From assembly GCA_016784965.1 (NCBI GenBank), contig JADHTQ010000017.1, positions 1 through 64,000 on the forward strand: a stretch of 64,000 nt of DNA, written 5' to 3'. This stretch comes from Bacteriovoracaceae bacterium. Lineage in GTDB: Bacteria > Bdellovibrionota > Bacteriovoracia > Bacteriovoracales > Bacteriovoracaceae. Positions 1 through 9,370 of this stretch are shown here, one piece after another (the first letter of the stretch is position 1; each line of letters starts with the position of its first letter). The translations under genes were made by a program, and so were the position numbers. The notes beneath the pieces are model-generated. The model had not been told where the DNA came from and did not search any database. It was given only the letters and a program-made list of their open reading frames with translations.

Positions 1-132
1 AAACGATTTCTGAGGAGTTTTGGGCCTAATCTCGGCCATTTGGGTACAAAAATAAGAAAATTATTATGATTTTTATTGATCATTTTAAATGGTTATCAAT
101 ATTTAATGGATGCTATGCGATAGGTGAAAAGT

Positions 133-195
133 TCAGGTACATGCAGAAACTAAAATGACAAACACCACGAATAAAAAGAGTTTTAAGCCTTTCAT
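133..195 (-). CDS. Possible 20-residue lipoprotein-like peptide
   Basis: ATG at 195 opens a 20-codon frame, read as MKGLKLFLFVVFVILVSACT, ending in TGA. A G-rich Shine-Dalgarno run lies a few bases upstream on the minus strand. The peptide has a basic start, a hydrophobic core and a VSAC lipobox, followed by one Thr and then the stop. If processed by the lipoprotein pathway the mature product would be a lipidated Cys-Thr dipeptide plus a released signal peptide. Entericidins and bacteriocin-release lipoproteins are short but have longer mature parts. It could also be the remnant of a longer lipoprotein gene, or chance. The ribosome site plus an exact lipobox favours a real gene, but the length is too short for certainty. 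Confidence 0.4.
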   Translation of the reverse strand: MKGLKLFLFVVFVILVSACT

Positions 196-391
196 CGTAA
201 TACCCCCCGTAAATAATACTATCTACTCATAATTATAATTTAGTTCCAAAAACCGACCAAATCATTTGTTCTTATCGGTAAATTTTGGGAAAACTTGCTC
301 TTTAACTATCGAAAAATAAAGGAAAAGAGCATTATTCCGTCTCGACTGTTATTTTAATTTTCTGATCGGAATATCGGCCTTTTTTGACTAA

Positions 392-413
392 ACTGGCAAC
401 TTATCTTGCCAGT
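392..413. repeat. 8-bp perfect inverted repeat
   Basis: ACTGGCAA at 392-399 and TTGCCAGT at 406-413 form a perfect 8-bp stem with a six-base loop. No T-run follows on either strand, so it does not look like a standard intrinsic terminator. It could be an operator or an RNA hairpin. Confidence 0.35.
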
Positions 414-547
414 AAACATGGTGTATCGAGATTCTTTAAAATAACTCAATCATTGTCAACTATTAGCATCGGTAAATAAAACTGTGTTGGGGCCTAATTT
501 GTGCAAACTAATTGGGCCAACTCAAATTTGCATGTTTGCGATGCAAT

Positions 548-1273
548 TTACTCATAATCTGCACGACAAAACTCGCGGATTATTCTAAATTGACTTGTGT
601 CGTTGTCTTGCACCAATAGTGAAATGGTCTCCACTTCGATGCTTTTTTGACAAAAAGGAGCAAACATCTTTTGCAGCTTGTTTTGGACGCTACCAATATC
701 TGGATACCTATAGGGGTTAAAAAGTGTAAAGTGGGGCCTATAATCATCAAGCCCCGTGTTGGTATGAAAGATATCTACCTTGTTGTCAATGTAGCTGGGG
801 CGGTTGTCGCTTTTTTTTGACCCCACCCTCTTTCTGTCAGAGTACAGCGAACCAGTACCGCATGGATGCAGCTTACATACAACCATGGTATGGAATAGTT
901 GAAGGTATGTGTTGGCATCATAGTTTAGGACTATTATCTCTTTGTCTTCTCCCCGCAGTCCGACGAACGCGTCTGTTTTTGGGGTTAATAGCCATTTTTT
1001 GCTTGGATTTAAAACTTTTAAAATGTCCTCTATTTCTTTTTCTATTTGTGGCAAAACATCTAAGCTAAAATTTATGGCATCCCCTATTGTCACGTGAAAC
1101 CCGTACTCTTGTGATAATTTAGTCCAATCACTTTTAAAACTTTTAAAATGCTCATTTGGGTCAAGCTCTAGATTTTTTCTTACATCATAAGTAAGCAAAG
1201 AGCTGCCAAGCCGGTAGAATTCTTCAAGTTCTCCCTCACAAGGTGGGACATAATATAGAGCGAACTTTGGCAT
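548..1273 (-). CDS. 2H phosphoesterase-superfamily protein (DUF1045-like)
   Basis: This 241-residue protein carries two histidine motifs of the 2H phosphoesterase fold: YGFHVTI with His60 and PHFTLFNPY with His181. Members of this fold open or hydrolyse 2',3'-cyclic phosphates or related esters. The N-terminal FALYYVPP followed by LGSSLLTYD resembles the DUF1045 branch, which often sits in phosphonate operons. No phosphonate gene is present here. The ATG start is preceded by AGGAGA. The gene is 32 bases after menC on the same strand, so it may be the last gene of the menaquinone operon, although no role in quinone synthesis is known for the family. Substrate unknown; it is most likely a cytoplasmic enzyme. 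Confidence 0.65.
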   Translation of the reverse strand: MPKFALYYVPPCEGELEEFYRLGSSLLTYDVRKNLELDPNEHFKSFKSDWTKLSQEYGFHVTIGDAINFSLDVLPQIEKEIEDILKVLNPSKKWLLTPKTDAFVGLRGEDKEIIVLNYDANTYLQLFHTMVVCKLHPCGTGSLYSDRKRVGSKKSDNRPSYIDNKVDIFHTNTGLDDYRPHFTLFNPYRYPDIGSVQNKLQKMFAPFCQKSIEVETISLLVQDNDTSQFRIIREFCRADYE

Positions 1274-1305
1274 TTAAAATTTCTCCTAAAATTGTGAACA
1301 TATTC

Positions 1306-2346
1306 TTAAAAAAAGCGTAGTGTATCTAATCCTGCAGGTGTTAATTTGATCTGATTTTGTTGGTGGGCCAAAAGTTTGAGTAGGTTCATGGCCACGGGAG
1401 AGTCAAAAGTAGAACTTATCACCACCACAACTCCAAGTTTTTGGCCCAAAGCGATTAATTCTAATGTTTTAGATATTCCACCAGTGACTGTTGGCTTTAA
1501 AACCCATGCCTTGGTTCCCACTGGAAGTTTTTGTGCTATTTGGTCAAATGACTCCTCCAGTAAATCACGCAAACTTTCGTCTATTGCAAGAGGAACTTTT
1601 TTGCGACTATAAGCTTCCTCCCAGCGATTCATCAAGGCCAGAGGCTCTTCTACATAATCAACATTGTCGGTATCAATGGATGCCATAAGCTGTAAGTAAT
1701 CTTCAAATACAAGCCGTCTGTTGCCATCAATCCGCAAAGACAAACTATGCTCTGATAGTTGGTTTATAGTATTGATCGTATCAATATCTTCAGCTATAAA
1801 TCTTCCTTCAGTTCCAACTTTTATCTTGACTGTCGTTATTCCACACAAGTGCCACTCATCTAATAGTTTTTTCATTTTATCTTTTGAAGCAATCTTTTTG
1901 CCAGGAATAAATAGACCGTTTACAGGAACATCCCCAACCCATTTATTGGCATTAAATGAACGAGTAAAAAGATTGTTATCAACCTTTTTAAGCCACGATA
2001 CAACTGCCGACTCCAACCCAAACAATACCGATGAGGAAGCTCCCTTTAGCTCTTGTTCACACAAAATTCCAAACAAGGGAGAAGTTAGTGATAAGTCAGA
2101 AATTGTAAATGTTCTATAGCGCAGCTTTGGCGTAATAGAATCTAGTGACTGAATTGTTTGTCTTAAAGTTTCTTTATGCAATCCAGGAAAAGGAGAAATT
2201 TCCCCCTCGCCATGGACACCATTTTTATCTGTTAGCCTTACAATGTAGCCGGTTCTATTTTTTAATATGGAGTCTCCCATTTTAAGAGGATTTTTAAGCA
2301 GCATATGAAATGGCTTCAGTGAAAACTTTACAAATTGAAAACTCAT
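1306..2346 (-). CDS. menC: o-Succinylbenzoate synthase
   Basis: MenC dehydrates SHCHC to o-succinylbenzoate in menaquinone synthesis. The 346-residue protein is an enolase-superfamily enzyme. The KxK catalytic lysines are at 174/176 (VKIKVG), the metal ligands are Asp207 (RIDGN), Glu233/234 (VEEPL) and Asp256 (AIDES), and the second catalytic lysine is Lys284 (WVLKP). I chose the ATG at 2346 because it overlaps the menA stop as ATGA, whereas the longer frame begins deep inside menA. The N-terminal part (MSFQFVKFSLKPF) matches the usual capping domain start. It is the last recognised men gene in the operon. Identity is secure from motifs and context, although the superfamily also contains muconate cycloisomerases and epimerases. 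Confidence 0.93.
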   Translation of the reverse strand: MSFQFVKFSLKPFHMLLKNPLKMGDSILKNRTGYIVRLTDKNGVHGEGEISPFPGLHKETLRQTIQSLDSITPKLRYRTFTISDLSLTSPLFGILCEQELKGASSSVLFGLESAVVSWLKKVDNNLFTRSFNANKWVGDVPVNGLFIPGKKIASKDKMKKLLDEWHLCGITTVKIKVGTEGRFIAEDIDTINTINQLSEHSLSLRIDGNRRLVFEDYLQLMASIDTDNVDYVEEPLALMNRWEEAYSRKKVPLAIDESLRDLLEESFDQIAQKLPVGTKAWVLKPTVTGGISKTLELIALGQKLGVVVVISSTFDSPVAMNLLKLLAHQQNQIKLTPAGLDTLRFF

Positions 2347-3230
2347 CTTAGTCCTATGTTTAGAGTTAGTGCAAACAACATGCAATATAAAAACAGATAT
2401 TGGCCAATTCTTGCTAGTGCATAGTTAAACTGCTCGTCAATTTTTCCCAGCAATAATAATCTCCAAGTTTTATAAAATAAAATGGGAGTTAAAGGTACAA
2501 TTAAAATCCAAGGTACCTGTATAAAGTGATAAGTAACAAGGGGCACAATTGCAGAAAAAATAACTAGCCTTAAACACAAGATTCTTGCAACCTTTTCACC
2601 AAGACGTACTGCAAGAGTTTTTTTACCATTTTTTTTATCACTCTCAATATCTCTTAAATTATTACATGCCATAATTGTAGCAGCAATAAGGCCTGGACCC
2701 AACCCAATAAGTAGAGGAAAAAAGTCAACTCGACCAACTTGGAGAAAATAGGTTCCCCAAACTGCTATGGGCCCAAAAAAGATAAGAGCAACAACCTCAC
2801 CCAGCCCCAGATGAGAAATGGGCAGAGGGCCTGCAGTATAGATATAGGCAAAAAGCAGGGAAAAAATACCAATGGTAGCTATGGGCCACCCTCCAATGGT
2901 GATTAAGTATATCCCGCAAAGAAATGCCAAGATAAAGCAAATGCGATAACCCCACTGTACTGTTTTGGGGGCCATTAATCCCTGCGAGGTTACTCGCAAA
3001 GGACCTAAGCGCTCATCCCCATCTACACCACTTTTAAAATCAAAGTAGTCATTGACTAAATTAGTAGCTATTTGCATTAAAATGGCGCACAAAGCAGTTG
3101 CTACTGCTACAGAAATACTTAATGTACCCTCAACAAAGTGTGCAATCCCAAGACCTAACAATACTGGCCCGACAGAGGCAGGTAAAGTCTTGGGGCGAAT
3201 AGCTAAAATCCAAATTTGCAATTTATTCAT
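2343..3230 (-). CDS. menA: 1,4-Dihydroxy-2-naphthoate polyprenyltransferase
   Basis: MenA attaches the polyprenyl chain to 1,4-dihydroxy-2-naphthoate in the inner membrane, giving demethylmenaquinone. The 295-residue protein is a multi-pass UbiA-superfamily prenyltransferase. The first Asp-rich motif is NDYFD (60-64), followed by KSGVD, and the second is NNLRDIESD with Asp194 and Asp198. The N-terminal RPKTLPASVGPVLLG is typical of MenA. It starts 7 bases after menB, and its TGA overlaps the menC ATG. The prenyl donor would come from the diphosphate synthase encoded divergently at 7988. No strong ribosome site is visible before its ATG, so translational coupling to menB is likely. Confidence 0.95.
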   Translation of the reverse strand: MNKLQIWILAIRPKTLPASVGPVLLGLGIAHFVEGTLSISVAVATALCAILMQIATNLVNDYFDFKSGVDGDERLGPLRVTSQGLMAPKTVQWGYRICFILAFLCGIYLITIGGWPIATIGIFSLLFAYIYTAGPLPISHLGLGEVVALIFFGPIAVWGTYFLQVGRVDFFPLLIGLGPGLIAATIMACNNLRDIESDKKNGKKTLAVRLGEKVARILCLRLVIFSAIVPLVTYHFIQVPWILIVPLTPILFYKTWRLLLLGKIDEQFNYALARIGQYLFLYCMLFALTLNIGLR

Positions 3231-3236
3231 AAATTT

Positions 3237-4070
3237 TTAGGGTCTTCTTGGGAATTTTTCCATATCTCCATAATCTGGTTTTCTTTTTTCTAAAAAGGCG
3301 TTTTTCCCTTCGGCCCCTTCATCAGTCATGTAAAAAAGCATTGTAGCAGCTCCGGCCAATTCTTGCAGGCCTGCTTGACCATCACAGTCTGCATTCATAG
3401 CGGCCTTTAGACAACGAATGGCAATTGGTGATTTGGCAATAATCTCTTGGGCCCACTCTATGGTTACTCTTTCTAAATCTTCATAAGGGACTACCTTGTT
3501 TACAAGTCCCATATCGATTGCCTCTTGTGCACTATAGATTCGACACAAAAACCAAATTTCACGGGCCTTCTTTTGGCCTACAATTCGGGCCATATAGCTG
3601 GCGCCATACCCTCCATCAAAAGATCCAACCTTTGGACCTGTTTGGCCAAACTTGGCATTATCAGCAGCTATTGTTAAGTCACACATCAGGTGCAACACAT
3701 GTCCACCTCCAACGGCAAATCCGGCCACCATGGCAATTACAGGTTTGGGACATGTTCTAATTTGTCTTTGAAAATCCAGAACATTTAAGCGAGCAGTCCC
3801 TTGATGGTCAACATAGCCTGCTGTCCCTCTCACCCTTTGATCTCCACCAGCACAAAAGGCATCAGGCCCCTGTCCTGTCAAAATCACTACACCGATATGA
3901 TCATCATTTCTGGCATCATCAAGGGCCTTGATCATCTCTTTGACAGTTTGAGGTCTAAAGGCATTTCTCACCTCAGGTCGATTAATAGTAATTTTGGCCA
4001 TACCTCGCGATTTTTCGTAGATAATATCTTGATAATCACCAGTTTTAATCCAGTCTTCTAACGGTATCAC
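3237..4070 (-). CDS. menB: 1,4-Dihydroxy-2-naphthoyl-CoA synthase
   Basis: MenB is the crotonase-fold enzyme that cyclises o-succinylbenzoyl-CoA to 1,4-dihydroxy-2-naphthoyl-CoA. At 277 residues it has the family length. The sequence shows the start region [21 protein letters not shown], the oxyanion loop [11 protein letters not shown], the [15 protein letters not shown] helix and the MenB-specific [14 protein letters not shown] segment. The start is GTG at 4070, which overlaps the menD TGA as GTGA, a translational-coupling arrangement. The last residues, FPRRP, match the usual MenB C-terminus. The CoA-ligase supplying its substrate (MenE) is not found in this window. Confidence 0.96.
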   Translation of the reverse strand: MIPLEDWIKTGDYQDIIYEKSRGMAKITINRPEVRNAFRPQTVKEMIKALDDARNDDHIGVVILTGQGPDAFCAGGDQRVRGTAGYVDHQGTARLNVLDFQRQIRTCPKPVIAMVAGFAVGGGHVLHLMCDLTIAADNAKFGQTGPKVGSFDGGYGASYMARIVGQKKAREIWFLCRIYSAQEAIDMGLVNKVVPYEDLERVTIEWAQEIIAKSPIAIRCLKAAMNADCDGQAGLQELAGAATMLFYMTDEGAEGKNAFLEKRKPDYGDMEKFPRRP

Positions 4071-5824
4071 GTTTGCTCCTTATATAAGTTATTAAGCTTT
4101 CTATGTGCATTTAAATTATCTTCATCTAATGTTTGGAGCTCTATGAGTGTGTGCTCTTGTACTCTTTGAGAGTCACTGTATACTTGTTTAAAGCATTTTA
4201 CACTGTCAGCTATTTGATAGTTAATCCCAAACTGTCTTGCAATAAATTCAAAATTAAAGTTATGGGGAGAGGTAATTATGGGAGTTAATTGCGGTTCATT
4301 ACCAATTGGAAGATGTTTAAAAATCTTACCTCCACCATTGTTAATCACTACGATAGTAACAGGACTCACGGTCTCACTTAGAATACTTAATGAGCTTAAA
4401 TCATGTAACATCGAGATGTCACCTATCACTAAAGTGACAGCATCATTACAACCCTTAGCATATCCACAAGCACTGGCCACAAACCCCTCTATGCCACTCA
4501 CCCCACGATTAGACACTACTTGTAGTTCTTTGGGTTTTGCAGGTGCGACATAAGAATCAAAGCAGCGAATTGCCATACTATTTCCCAAATATAGTGCTGC
4601 GCCTGACTTAATCTGTTCTAGGATCACATTTGCTACATTCCAATAATTTATAGGCAGATCAATTACTAATTGCTTTGCCTTAGGGATAAACTCTTGGCAA
4701 GAAGTTGAAAATGCCTCCATCTTTGTAAGGTGGGTATCACGTAGTAATTTTGCATATTGATTGGGACATATATTGACTTTCAACGTTGTCAGATCACTGG
4801 GGTCTTGGCGCTCCAGGCTTTTATTTGCTACAATCATCTGCTTTGGTGGCATCTGTTTTAAATACTGATAATAAGATTTTGAGACTACTTTGCCACCTAT
4901 ATGAATTATAGTATCAAATGGTTTGTTAAAAATTGTCTCCTTAATAAACTGATTGTCCAAAGAAGGGATAAAGTTATTATTATTTGTAAATCCAAAGCGC
5001 AAAGAGCTTGTAACATCCAAGTAAAATGGAACTTTAAGCGCTCCTATGAGTTTTTTTATATGCTTTTTATTTAAGTTATTCTCTAAAGTGCCTATTACTA
5101 CACAAACTCTATCCGTGGCAGGTAGGTGCACATCGATGTCTGATTGCTTTGCAATGAGGTTATTGGTTGCAGGTTGCTTTGTCGCATAGATCTCTTTGGC
5201 CCAATTTAGGTATAACGAAGACACAAAGGCCTTATCACTGCCTAAGGGTTCGCGAAAAGGACAGTTCATATGTACTGGTTTTAAAACGGGATACTTGGAC
5301 TTAAATATAAGGTTTGCAATCGATCTACTCAATGCATTTGGAGAGATCTCTTCTGTTGGAGTTGTAAGATTTAAAAAAGCTTGTGTGTATTTATCGAATA
5401 AGTTTATCTGATCCATTGTTTGATTATCACCAGAACTTATAAGCTCTGTGGGCCTGTCGGCAGTTAAGATAAACAAAGGTGTATCAGATTTATAGGCCTC
5501 AATAACCGCAGGCATATAATTGGCCATTGCCGTTCCGGAAGTGCACACAAGTACAGCACTGCTTGCTTGTGCTTTAGCATACCCCAAAGCATAATAAGAT
5601 GCCGACCTTTCATCAATTATTACAGTATGTGTTGCAAGTGGGTGTGCCTCAACTGCAGCGATTAGAGGGGCATTTCGCAGCCCAGGAGAGATGACAAAAT
5701 GATTCAAATCATGTTTGACCAATTGATCAATGATCAAAGATGCCCACATCCAATTCAGGTTGTTTGTCAAAAACCCTAGAGGATCTGTAGGAAGTTTTGC
5801 ATTTTGTTGTCGATCTCTATCCAC
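4067..5824 (-). CDS. menD: SEPHCHC synthase
   Basis: MenD uses thiamine diphosphate to add the succinyl-semialdehyde unit of 2-oxoglutarate to isochorismate, the first committed step. It is 585 residues long. The pyrimidine-binding Glu lies in [15 protein letters not shown] (Glu72), followed by [14 protein letters not shown] and the TADRP segment. The C-terminal cofactor domain has [10 protein letters not shown] and [12 protein letters not shown]. The usual SPGSRS motif is SPGLRN here, a small variation. I keep the GTG start at 5824, which has an AAGGG upstream but makes the gene overlap menF by 49 bases. The ATG at 5749 has no good ribosome site. Either start preserves most of the catalytic core. 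Confidence 0.93.
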   Translation of the reverse strand: MDRDRQQNAKLPTDPLGFLTNNLNWMWASLIIDQLVKHDLNHFVISPGLRNAPLIAAVEAHPLATHTVIIDERSASYYALGYAKAQASSAVLVCTSGTAMANYMPAVIEAYKSDTPLFILTADRPTELISSGDNQTMDQINLFDKYTQAFLNLTTPTEEISPNALSRSIANLIFKSKYPVLKPVHMNCPFREPLGSDKAFVSSLYLNWAKEIYATKQPATNNLIAKQSDIDVHLPATDRVCVVIGTLENNLNKKHIKKLIGALKVPFYLDVTSSLRFGFTNNNNFIPSLDNQFIKETIFNKPFDTIIHIGGKVVSKSYYQYLKQMPPKQMIVANKSLERQDPSDLTTLKVNICPNQYAKLLRDTHLTKMEAFSTSCQEFIPKAKQLVIDLPINYWNVANVILEQIKSGAALYLGNSMAIRCFDSYVAPAKPKELQVVSNRGVSGIEGFVASACGYAKGCNDAVTLVIGDISMLHDLSSLSILSETVSPVTIVVINNGGGKIFKHLPIGNEPQLTPIITSPHNFNFEFIARQFGINYQIADSVKCFKQVYSDSQRVQEHTLIELQTLDEDNLNAHRKLNNLYKEQT

Positions 5825-7140
5825 TCTTTTGACCCTTGAGAACCGGTAACAATTCCGGCCCCCCCATATATATGAATGTCTCTTCCATTGATTAAAGTGC
5901 TACGTATACCCACCACAAATTCACAAGTGTTGGCAGACATATAACCTATTGGTCCCGCATATAGACCTCTATCAAAATTCTCTGAATCAAGCTGTAAGTC
6001 AAATGCCTCAGACCATGGGCGACCACCAACTGCAGGAGTTGGATGTAGAGTTTTAATGGTAGCTGCCACCGAAACATCTTTATTTAATACTCCAAAAAAG
6101 GAGGTATGAAGATGTTGAATAAAAGGGAGTTTTCGAATATCTTCTTGCACTACAACTTCCACACAGTCACACAATTTTGCAAGTTTTTCTTCTACTTCAC
6201 AGGAAACAATGCGATGTTCATTCAAATCTTTTGCAGAAGACTGTAAAAGCTGGGCAAGCTCATCATCCTCTATTTTGGTATTACCTCTGCGCACTGTTCC
6301 CGCTAGGGAATCTACAAAAATCTTGCCCTCTTCAATTAAAAATAACCTCTCAGGAGAAAGAGATAAAAATGCAGTATCATCATCTATTTGCAAATAGACC
6401 AAGTAAGAGCTATGACAACTTTGCTGCACTCTCCTTAACAGATCCTTGGGATTAAATGCGTGTTGTGCTTTTAATATTTCCTTTCTGGCAATCACTACTT
6501 TTTCAATATTTTGATTTTCAATCTCATCCAAACATCTGTCAATAACGTCATTCCACTGTTTCCTCGCAATTGAGGTGTAGCATTTTTTGAGGGTCAAAGA
6601 AGACTGAAAACTTGGGGGCGTGGTAAGGACCTGTTCAATCCTCTCAACTAATTTTATTCTTTTTGATTCATCATTTATGATACTGGAACAAAAGTTAACG
6701 GTCAGCACCACCTTATTAAAATCAGTCAAGTTATTGGAAAACTCCAGAAGCGGCAAAAAGAAAAAGTGCTTACCAAATTTTTCCCACTCGCTATCTGGCG
6801 TTTCTTGGTTAAAGCGCTGCCCTCCAAAAAATCTCAAATGCTTATTTTCTGCCATAAGCTCACAGGCATCAACTTGATTGGCCCCAACTCCCCCATCAAT
6901 AGCAACACTTCCCAGTGCTAAAAACTCTTGAATGTTATCTAAATCTTTAAAATAAAATAGGGGTGATACTTCCACCAGGCCTATGGATTCAGTAATATCA
7001 TTTAATGGAGTTGAGATACTGATACTTTGGAATTGGGCATTTTCATTGGCCTTTTTTAAATATGTATCGAGTGAACCTGAAAATAATTTTTTTATCACAG
7101 CAAGAAGTTGTGCCTTTTGCGGAGAAAAATTATTAATCAC
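5776..7140 (-). CDS. menF: Isochorismate synthase
   Basis: MenF converts chorismate to isochorismate, the entry reaction of the pathway. The 454-residue protein has the chorismate-binding fold. The signature HPTPAVGG is at 366-373, followed by FDRGLYAGPIGY and GGAGIVTGSQ near the C-terminus, and the motif IEKVVIARK lies at the domain entry. GTG at 7140 follows AGGGGTAAGAT and overlaps the end of menG by 8 bases. The family includes the siderophore synthases EntC and DhbC, but the flanking men genes settle the role. Confidence 0.93.
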   Translation of the reverse strand: MINNFSPQKAQLLAVIKKLFSGSLDTYLKKANENAQFQSISISTPLNDITESIGLVEVSPLFYFKDLDNIQEFLALGSVAIDGGVGANQVDACELMAENKHLRFFGGQRFNQETPDSEWEKFGKHFFFLPLLEFSNNLTDFNKVVLTVNFCSSIINDESKRIKLVERIEQVLTTPPSFQSSLTLKKCYTSIARKQWNDVIDRCLDEIENQNIEKVVIARKEILKAQHAFNPKDLLRRVQQSCHSSYLVYLQIDDDTAFLSLSPERLFLIEEGKIFVDSLAGTVRRGNTKIEDDELAQLLQSSAKDLNEHRIVSCEVEEKLAKLCDCVEVVVQEDIRKLPFIQHLHTSFFGVLNKDVSVAATIKTLHPTPAVGGRPWSEAFDLQLDSENFDRGLYAGPIGYMSANTCEFVVGIRSTLINGRDIHIYGGAGIVTGSQGSKEWIEIDNKMQNFLQIL

Positions 7141-7852
7141 ATCTTACCCCTTGATACAACATAGCAACTCCAAAAGAACAACGGCCATAGTCTACGCGAC
7201 AAAAATTGGCCTGCTCCAGCATCACTAGGAAGTTGTCTCCATAGGGAAATTGCTCTACTGACTTATTTAAGTAAGTATATGCATCAACATGCTTTGAAAT
7301 AAAATTTCCAATAAATGGCAAGATGTATCTAAAGTAAAACAGGTACAGCTTTTTAATGATCAAAGATTCAGGAAGAGCAAACTCCATAATTAACAACTTT
7401 CCACCAGGTTTTAACACTCTTTGAATTTCTCTCAATGATTTGTTGGGATCAAAAAAATTGCGTATCCCAAAAGAGATGGTGACCACATCAAAAGACTTAT
7501 CTTCAAAATCAATTGCGGTGGCATCTCCTATGCGCAGATCTATTTTATCTTCTAGGTTTCTTTTTTTTACTTTTGCTCTACCAAGCTCGACCATCTCTTT
7601 GGATAGGTCTATTCCAATTATATTTTTTACTCTTTTATCTTTGGCAAGCGTAATGGGCACATCACCTGTACCGCATGCCAAGTCCAAACAACGCAAATTT
7701 GATTTTTTTGGCAGTTTTGCTATAAATTTTTTTCTCCAATAGGTGTCTAGCCCCATGGATAGCAAGTGGTTTAAAAAATCGTAAGTACCTGCAATTTCAT
7801 CGAATATCTTGTAAGATTCTTTTTTTTGTGTCTCTAGTGGAATTAAGCTCAC
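7133..7852 (-). CDS. menG: Demethylmenaquinone methyltransferase
   Basis: This SAM-dependent methyltransferase (UbiE/MenG family) performs the last step, C-methylation of demethylmenaquinone to menaquinone. It is 239 residues long. The SAM site is LDLACGTGDVP (57-67) and the family motifs include FDEIAGTYDFLNHLLSMG and FGIRNFFDPNKSLREIQRVLKPGG. The start is GTG at 7852 with GGTGA upstream. It is the first gene of the men operon, transcribed away from the prenyl diphosphate synthase. UbiE enzymes can also methylate ubiquinone precursors, but no ubiquinone gene is present, so a menaquinone role is preferred. Confidence 0.93.
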   Translation of the reverse strand: MSLIPLETQKKESYKIFDEIAGTYDFLNHLLSMGLDTYWRKKFIAKLPKKSNLRCLDLACGTGDVPITLAKDKRVKNIIGIDLSKEMVELGRAKVKKRNLEDKIDLRIGDATAIDFEDKSFDVVTISFGIRNFFDPNKSLREIQRVLKPGGKLLIMEFALPESLIIKKLYLFYFRYILPFIGNFISKHVDAYTYLNKSVEQFPYGDNFLVMLEQANFCRVDYGRCSFGVAMLYQGVRCD

Positions 7853-7888
7853 TTATTCACCCATTGGCCCATAGCATATATTTAATAA

Positions 7889-7952
7889 ATTATAATCTTA
7901 TGACTAATACATAGAATTAAACCTTGTCAATAACTCATTAATTATCTATTTT
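7889..7952. promoter_or_regulatory. Divergent promoter region between menG and prenyl synthase
   Basis: The 135 bases between the two start codons are strongly AT-rich. On the plus strand TTGTCA (7924-7929), a 17-base spacer and TATTTT (7947-7952) make a plausible sigma-70-like promoter for the prenyl synthase gene. On the minus strand a TATAAT lies at 7894-7889, but no good -35 is spaced correctly. Predicted by eye only. Confidence 0.3.
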
Positions 7953-7987
7953 TAAAGGCCATGAATTAGTTTTAATTTGGAACTTAG

Positions 7988-8962
7988 ATGTTAGCAGAAT
8001 TACTGAAAAATATTCCACCTGAAATTACTGAGGGCGTCAACGACCTCAATATGCATATTAAGTCTAAAAACTGTGAGTCTGCAATCAATGAGCTACTCGG
8101 TAGGACTGTTTTGGTTGGAGGCAAGAGGTTGCGCCCACTGCTTACTTTTTTAATGAGCGACCTGTTTGGAGTTTCGGTACCCAAGATAATGCCTTTTGCA
8201 AAATCCATTGAGTTGGTGCACGCTGCTAGCTTATCCCATGATGATGTAGTCGATGGTGCAACAATTAGAAGGGGCATGCCCTCCATAAACATCGTTGGCT
8301 CAAATAAAAAAGCGGTCCTGGCAGGAGATTATCTACTGGCAAATGTCATGAGCAACTTGGCAAAAGAGGGCAATATTGACTTAGTTATTGAGATGGCACA
8401 AGTTATTTCAGATTTAGCAGAAGGCGAATGGCTACAGCTAGATACCTCAGAAAGTCGCAAGTACACCCGCCAAATTATCAACGAGATTGCTATTAAAAAA
8501 ACTGGCAGTGTGATGAGCTTTTGTTCCATTGCACCGGCATACTTGGCACAGGCCCCCAAAGGCCTCATTGAACATTGTCGGCAACTTGGAATTAATCTAG
8601 GCCTGGCCTTTCAACTGATGGATGATACCCTCGATTTTAGTAAAAATGCCCCCAAAAATACTGCTTTAGACTTAAAAAATGGAATCGTAAATTCCGTGGT
8701 TTTTGAGTGGATGCAACTTAATCCCGGAATGCAAAATAAATACCTTGAAGGTGCAGACCTTGGCAGCTTGGTTGCGCCAGACAATATGCTAGATGCGATC
8801 CACGTAGTAAAAAATATGGCAAACTCCTTACTAAACGAATCACAAGACATTTTAAAAATTATAAGCACAGAAATCAGAAGCTACCGAACGCAGAAGCAGG
8901 TTCAGCAGGCCTTAATACCAATTGAAATGATCATAGATTTTTTAGGTAAAAGAAGCTACTAG
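7988..8962 (+). CDS. ispB: Polyprenyl diphosphate synthase
   Basis: This is a trans-isoprenyl diphosphate synthase that would extend farnesyl diphosphate with isopentenyl units to make the long side chain of menaquinone. The 324-residue sequence has GGKRLRPLL, the first Asp-rich motif DDVVD (85-89) followed by GATIRRG, and the second Asp-rich motif DDTLD (212-216). It has its own divergent promoter region next to menG, which argues for a quinone chain rather than a short-chain product. Chain length cannot be read with confidence; HepT/IspB-type octaprenyl or heptaprenyl synthases are the closest kind. Confidence 0.88.
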   Translation: MLAELLKNIPPEITEGVNDLNMHIKSKNCESAINELLGRTVLVGGKRLRPLLTFLMSDLFGVSVPKIMPFAKSIELVHAASLSHDDVVDGATIRRGMPSINIVGSNKKAVLAGDYLLANVMSNLAKEGNIDLVIEMAQVISDLAEGEWLQLDTSESRKYTRQIINEIAIKKTGSVMSFCSIAPAYLAQAPKGLIEHCRQLGINLGLAFQLMDDTLDFSKNAPKNTALDLKNGIVNSVVFEWMQLNPGMQNKYLEGADLGSLVAPDNMLDAIHVVKNMANSLLNESQDILKIISTEIRSYRTQKQVQQALIPIEMIIDFLGKRSY

Positions 8963-8980
8963 GCCTACGCTTATAATCTT

Positions 8981-9268
8981 CTAGTTCGCTAAAAAGCACT
9001 GTACCTCACCACCTTCAGCTGACAACAATCGACACTCAAGCAATGTTCCATCGCTACTTTGGCATGATAAAATGGTGAGGTCACCAAAATCATCTTTGGG
9101 ATTGTCGCCACAATCAACACTTTCATTTGAATTATTGGTGTCGAACATCTCAGTACAGCTTTTGTAAGTTGTTGTCCCTATTGTGCAACCTCTATCCTGT
9201 GATGAATGTGCTACATGGAAGCTTATAACTTGAATTAAAAACATAATTACAATAGTAGTTTTGTGCAT
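8981..9268 (-). CDS. Small secreted cysteine-containing protein
   Basis: This 95-residue protein has an N-terminal signal peptide with a hydrophobic core from about residue 5 to 17 and a likely cut near AHSSQ. The mature part has six cysteines spread along about 70 residues, consistent with disulfide bonds in the periplasm or outside the cell. The ATG has GAGGAGA upstream, a strong ribosome site. It matches no family I recognise. It lies between the prenyl synthase and the large secreted protein and is on the same strand as the latter, with about 100 bases between them. Confidence 0.65.
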   Translation of the reverse strand: MHKTTIVIMFLIQVISFHVAHSSQDRGCTIGTTTYKSCTEMFDTNNSNESVDCGDNPKDDFGDLTILSCQSSDGTLLECRLLSAEGGEVQCFLAN

Positions 9269-9370
9269 TTACACTTCTCCTCATAAATATAACATTTTGA
9301 GAACCAAGCATAACACACCGCATCGCTCAATAATACTCATTTGTAAACTTTATATTGTACAATCAAAATG

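Larger units (their letters stand above)
1..547. other. Long intergenic region at window edge
   Basis: No ordinary protein-coding gene is visible in these 547 bases on either strand. The region is AT-rich. It holds two small items listed separately: a 20-codon reading frame at 133-195 and an 8-bp inverted repeat at 392-413. It probably carries the downstream end of the menaquinone operon and regulatory DNA for a gene beyond the left edge. Confidence 0.5.
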
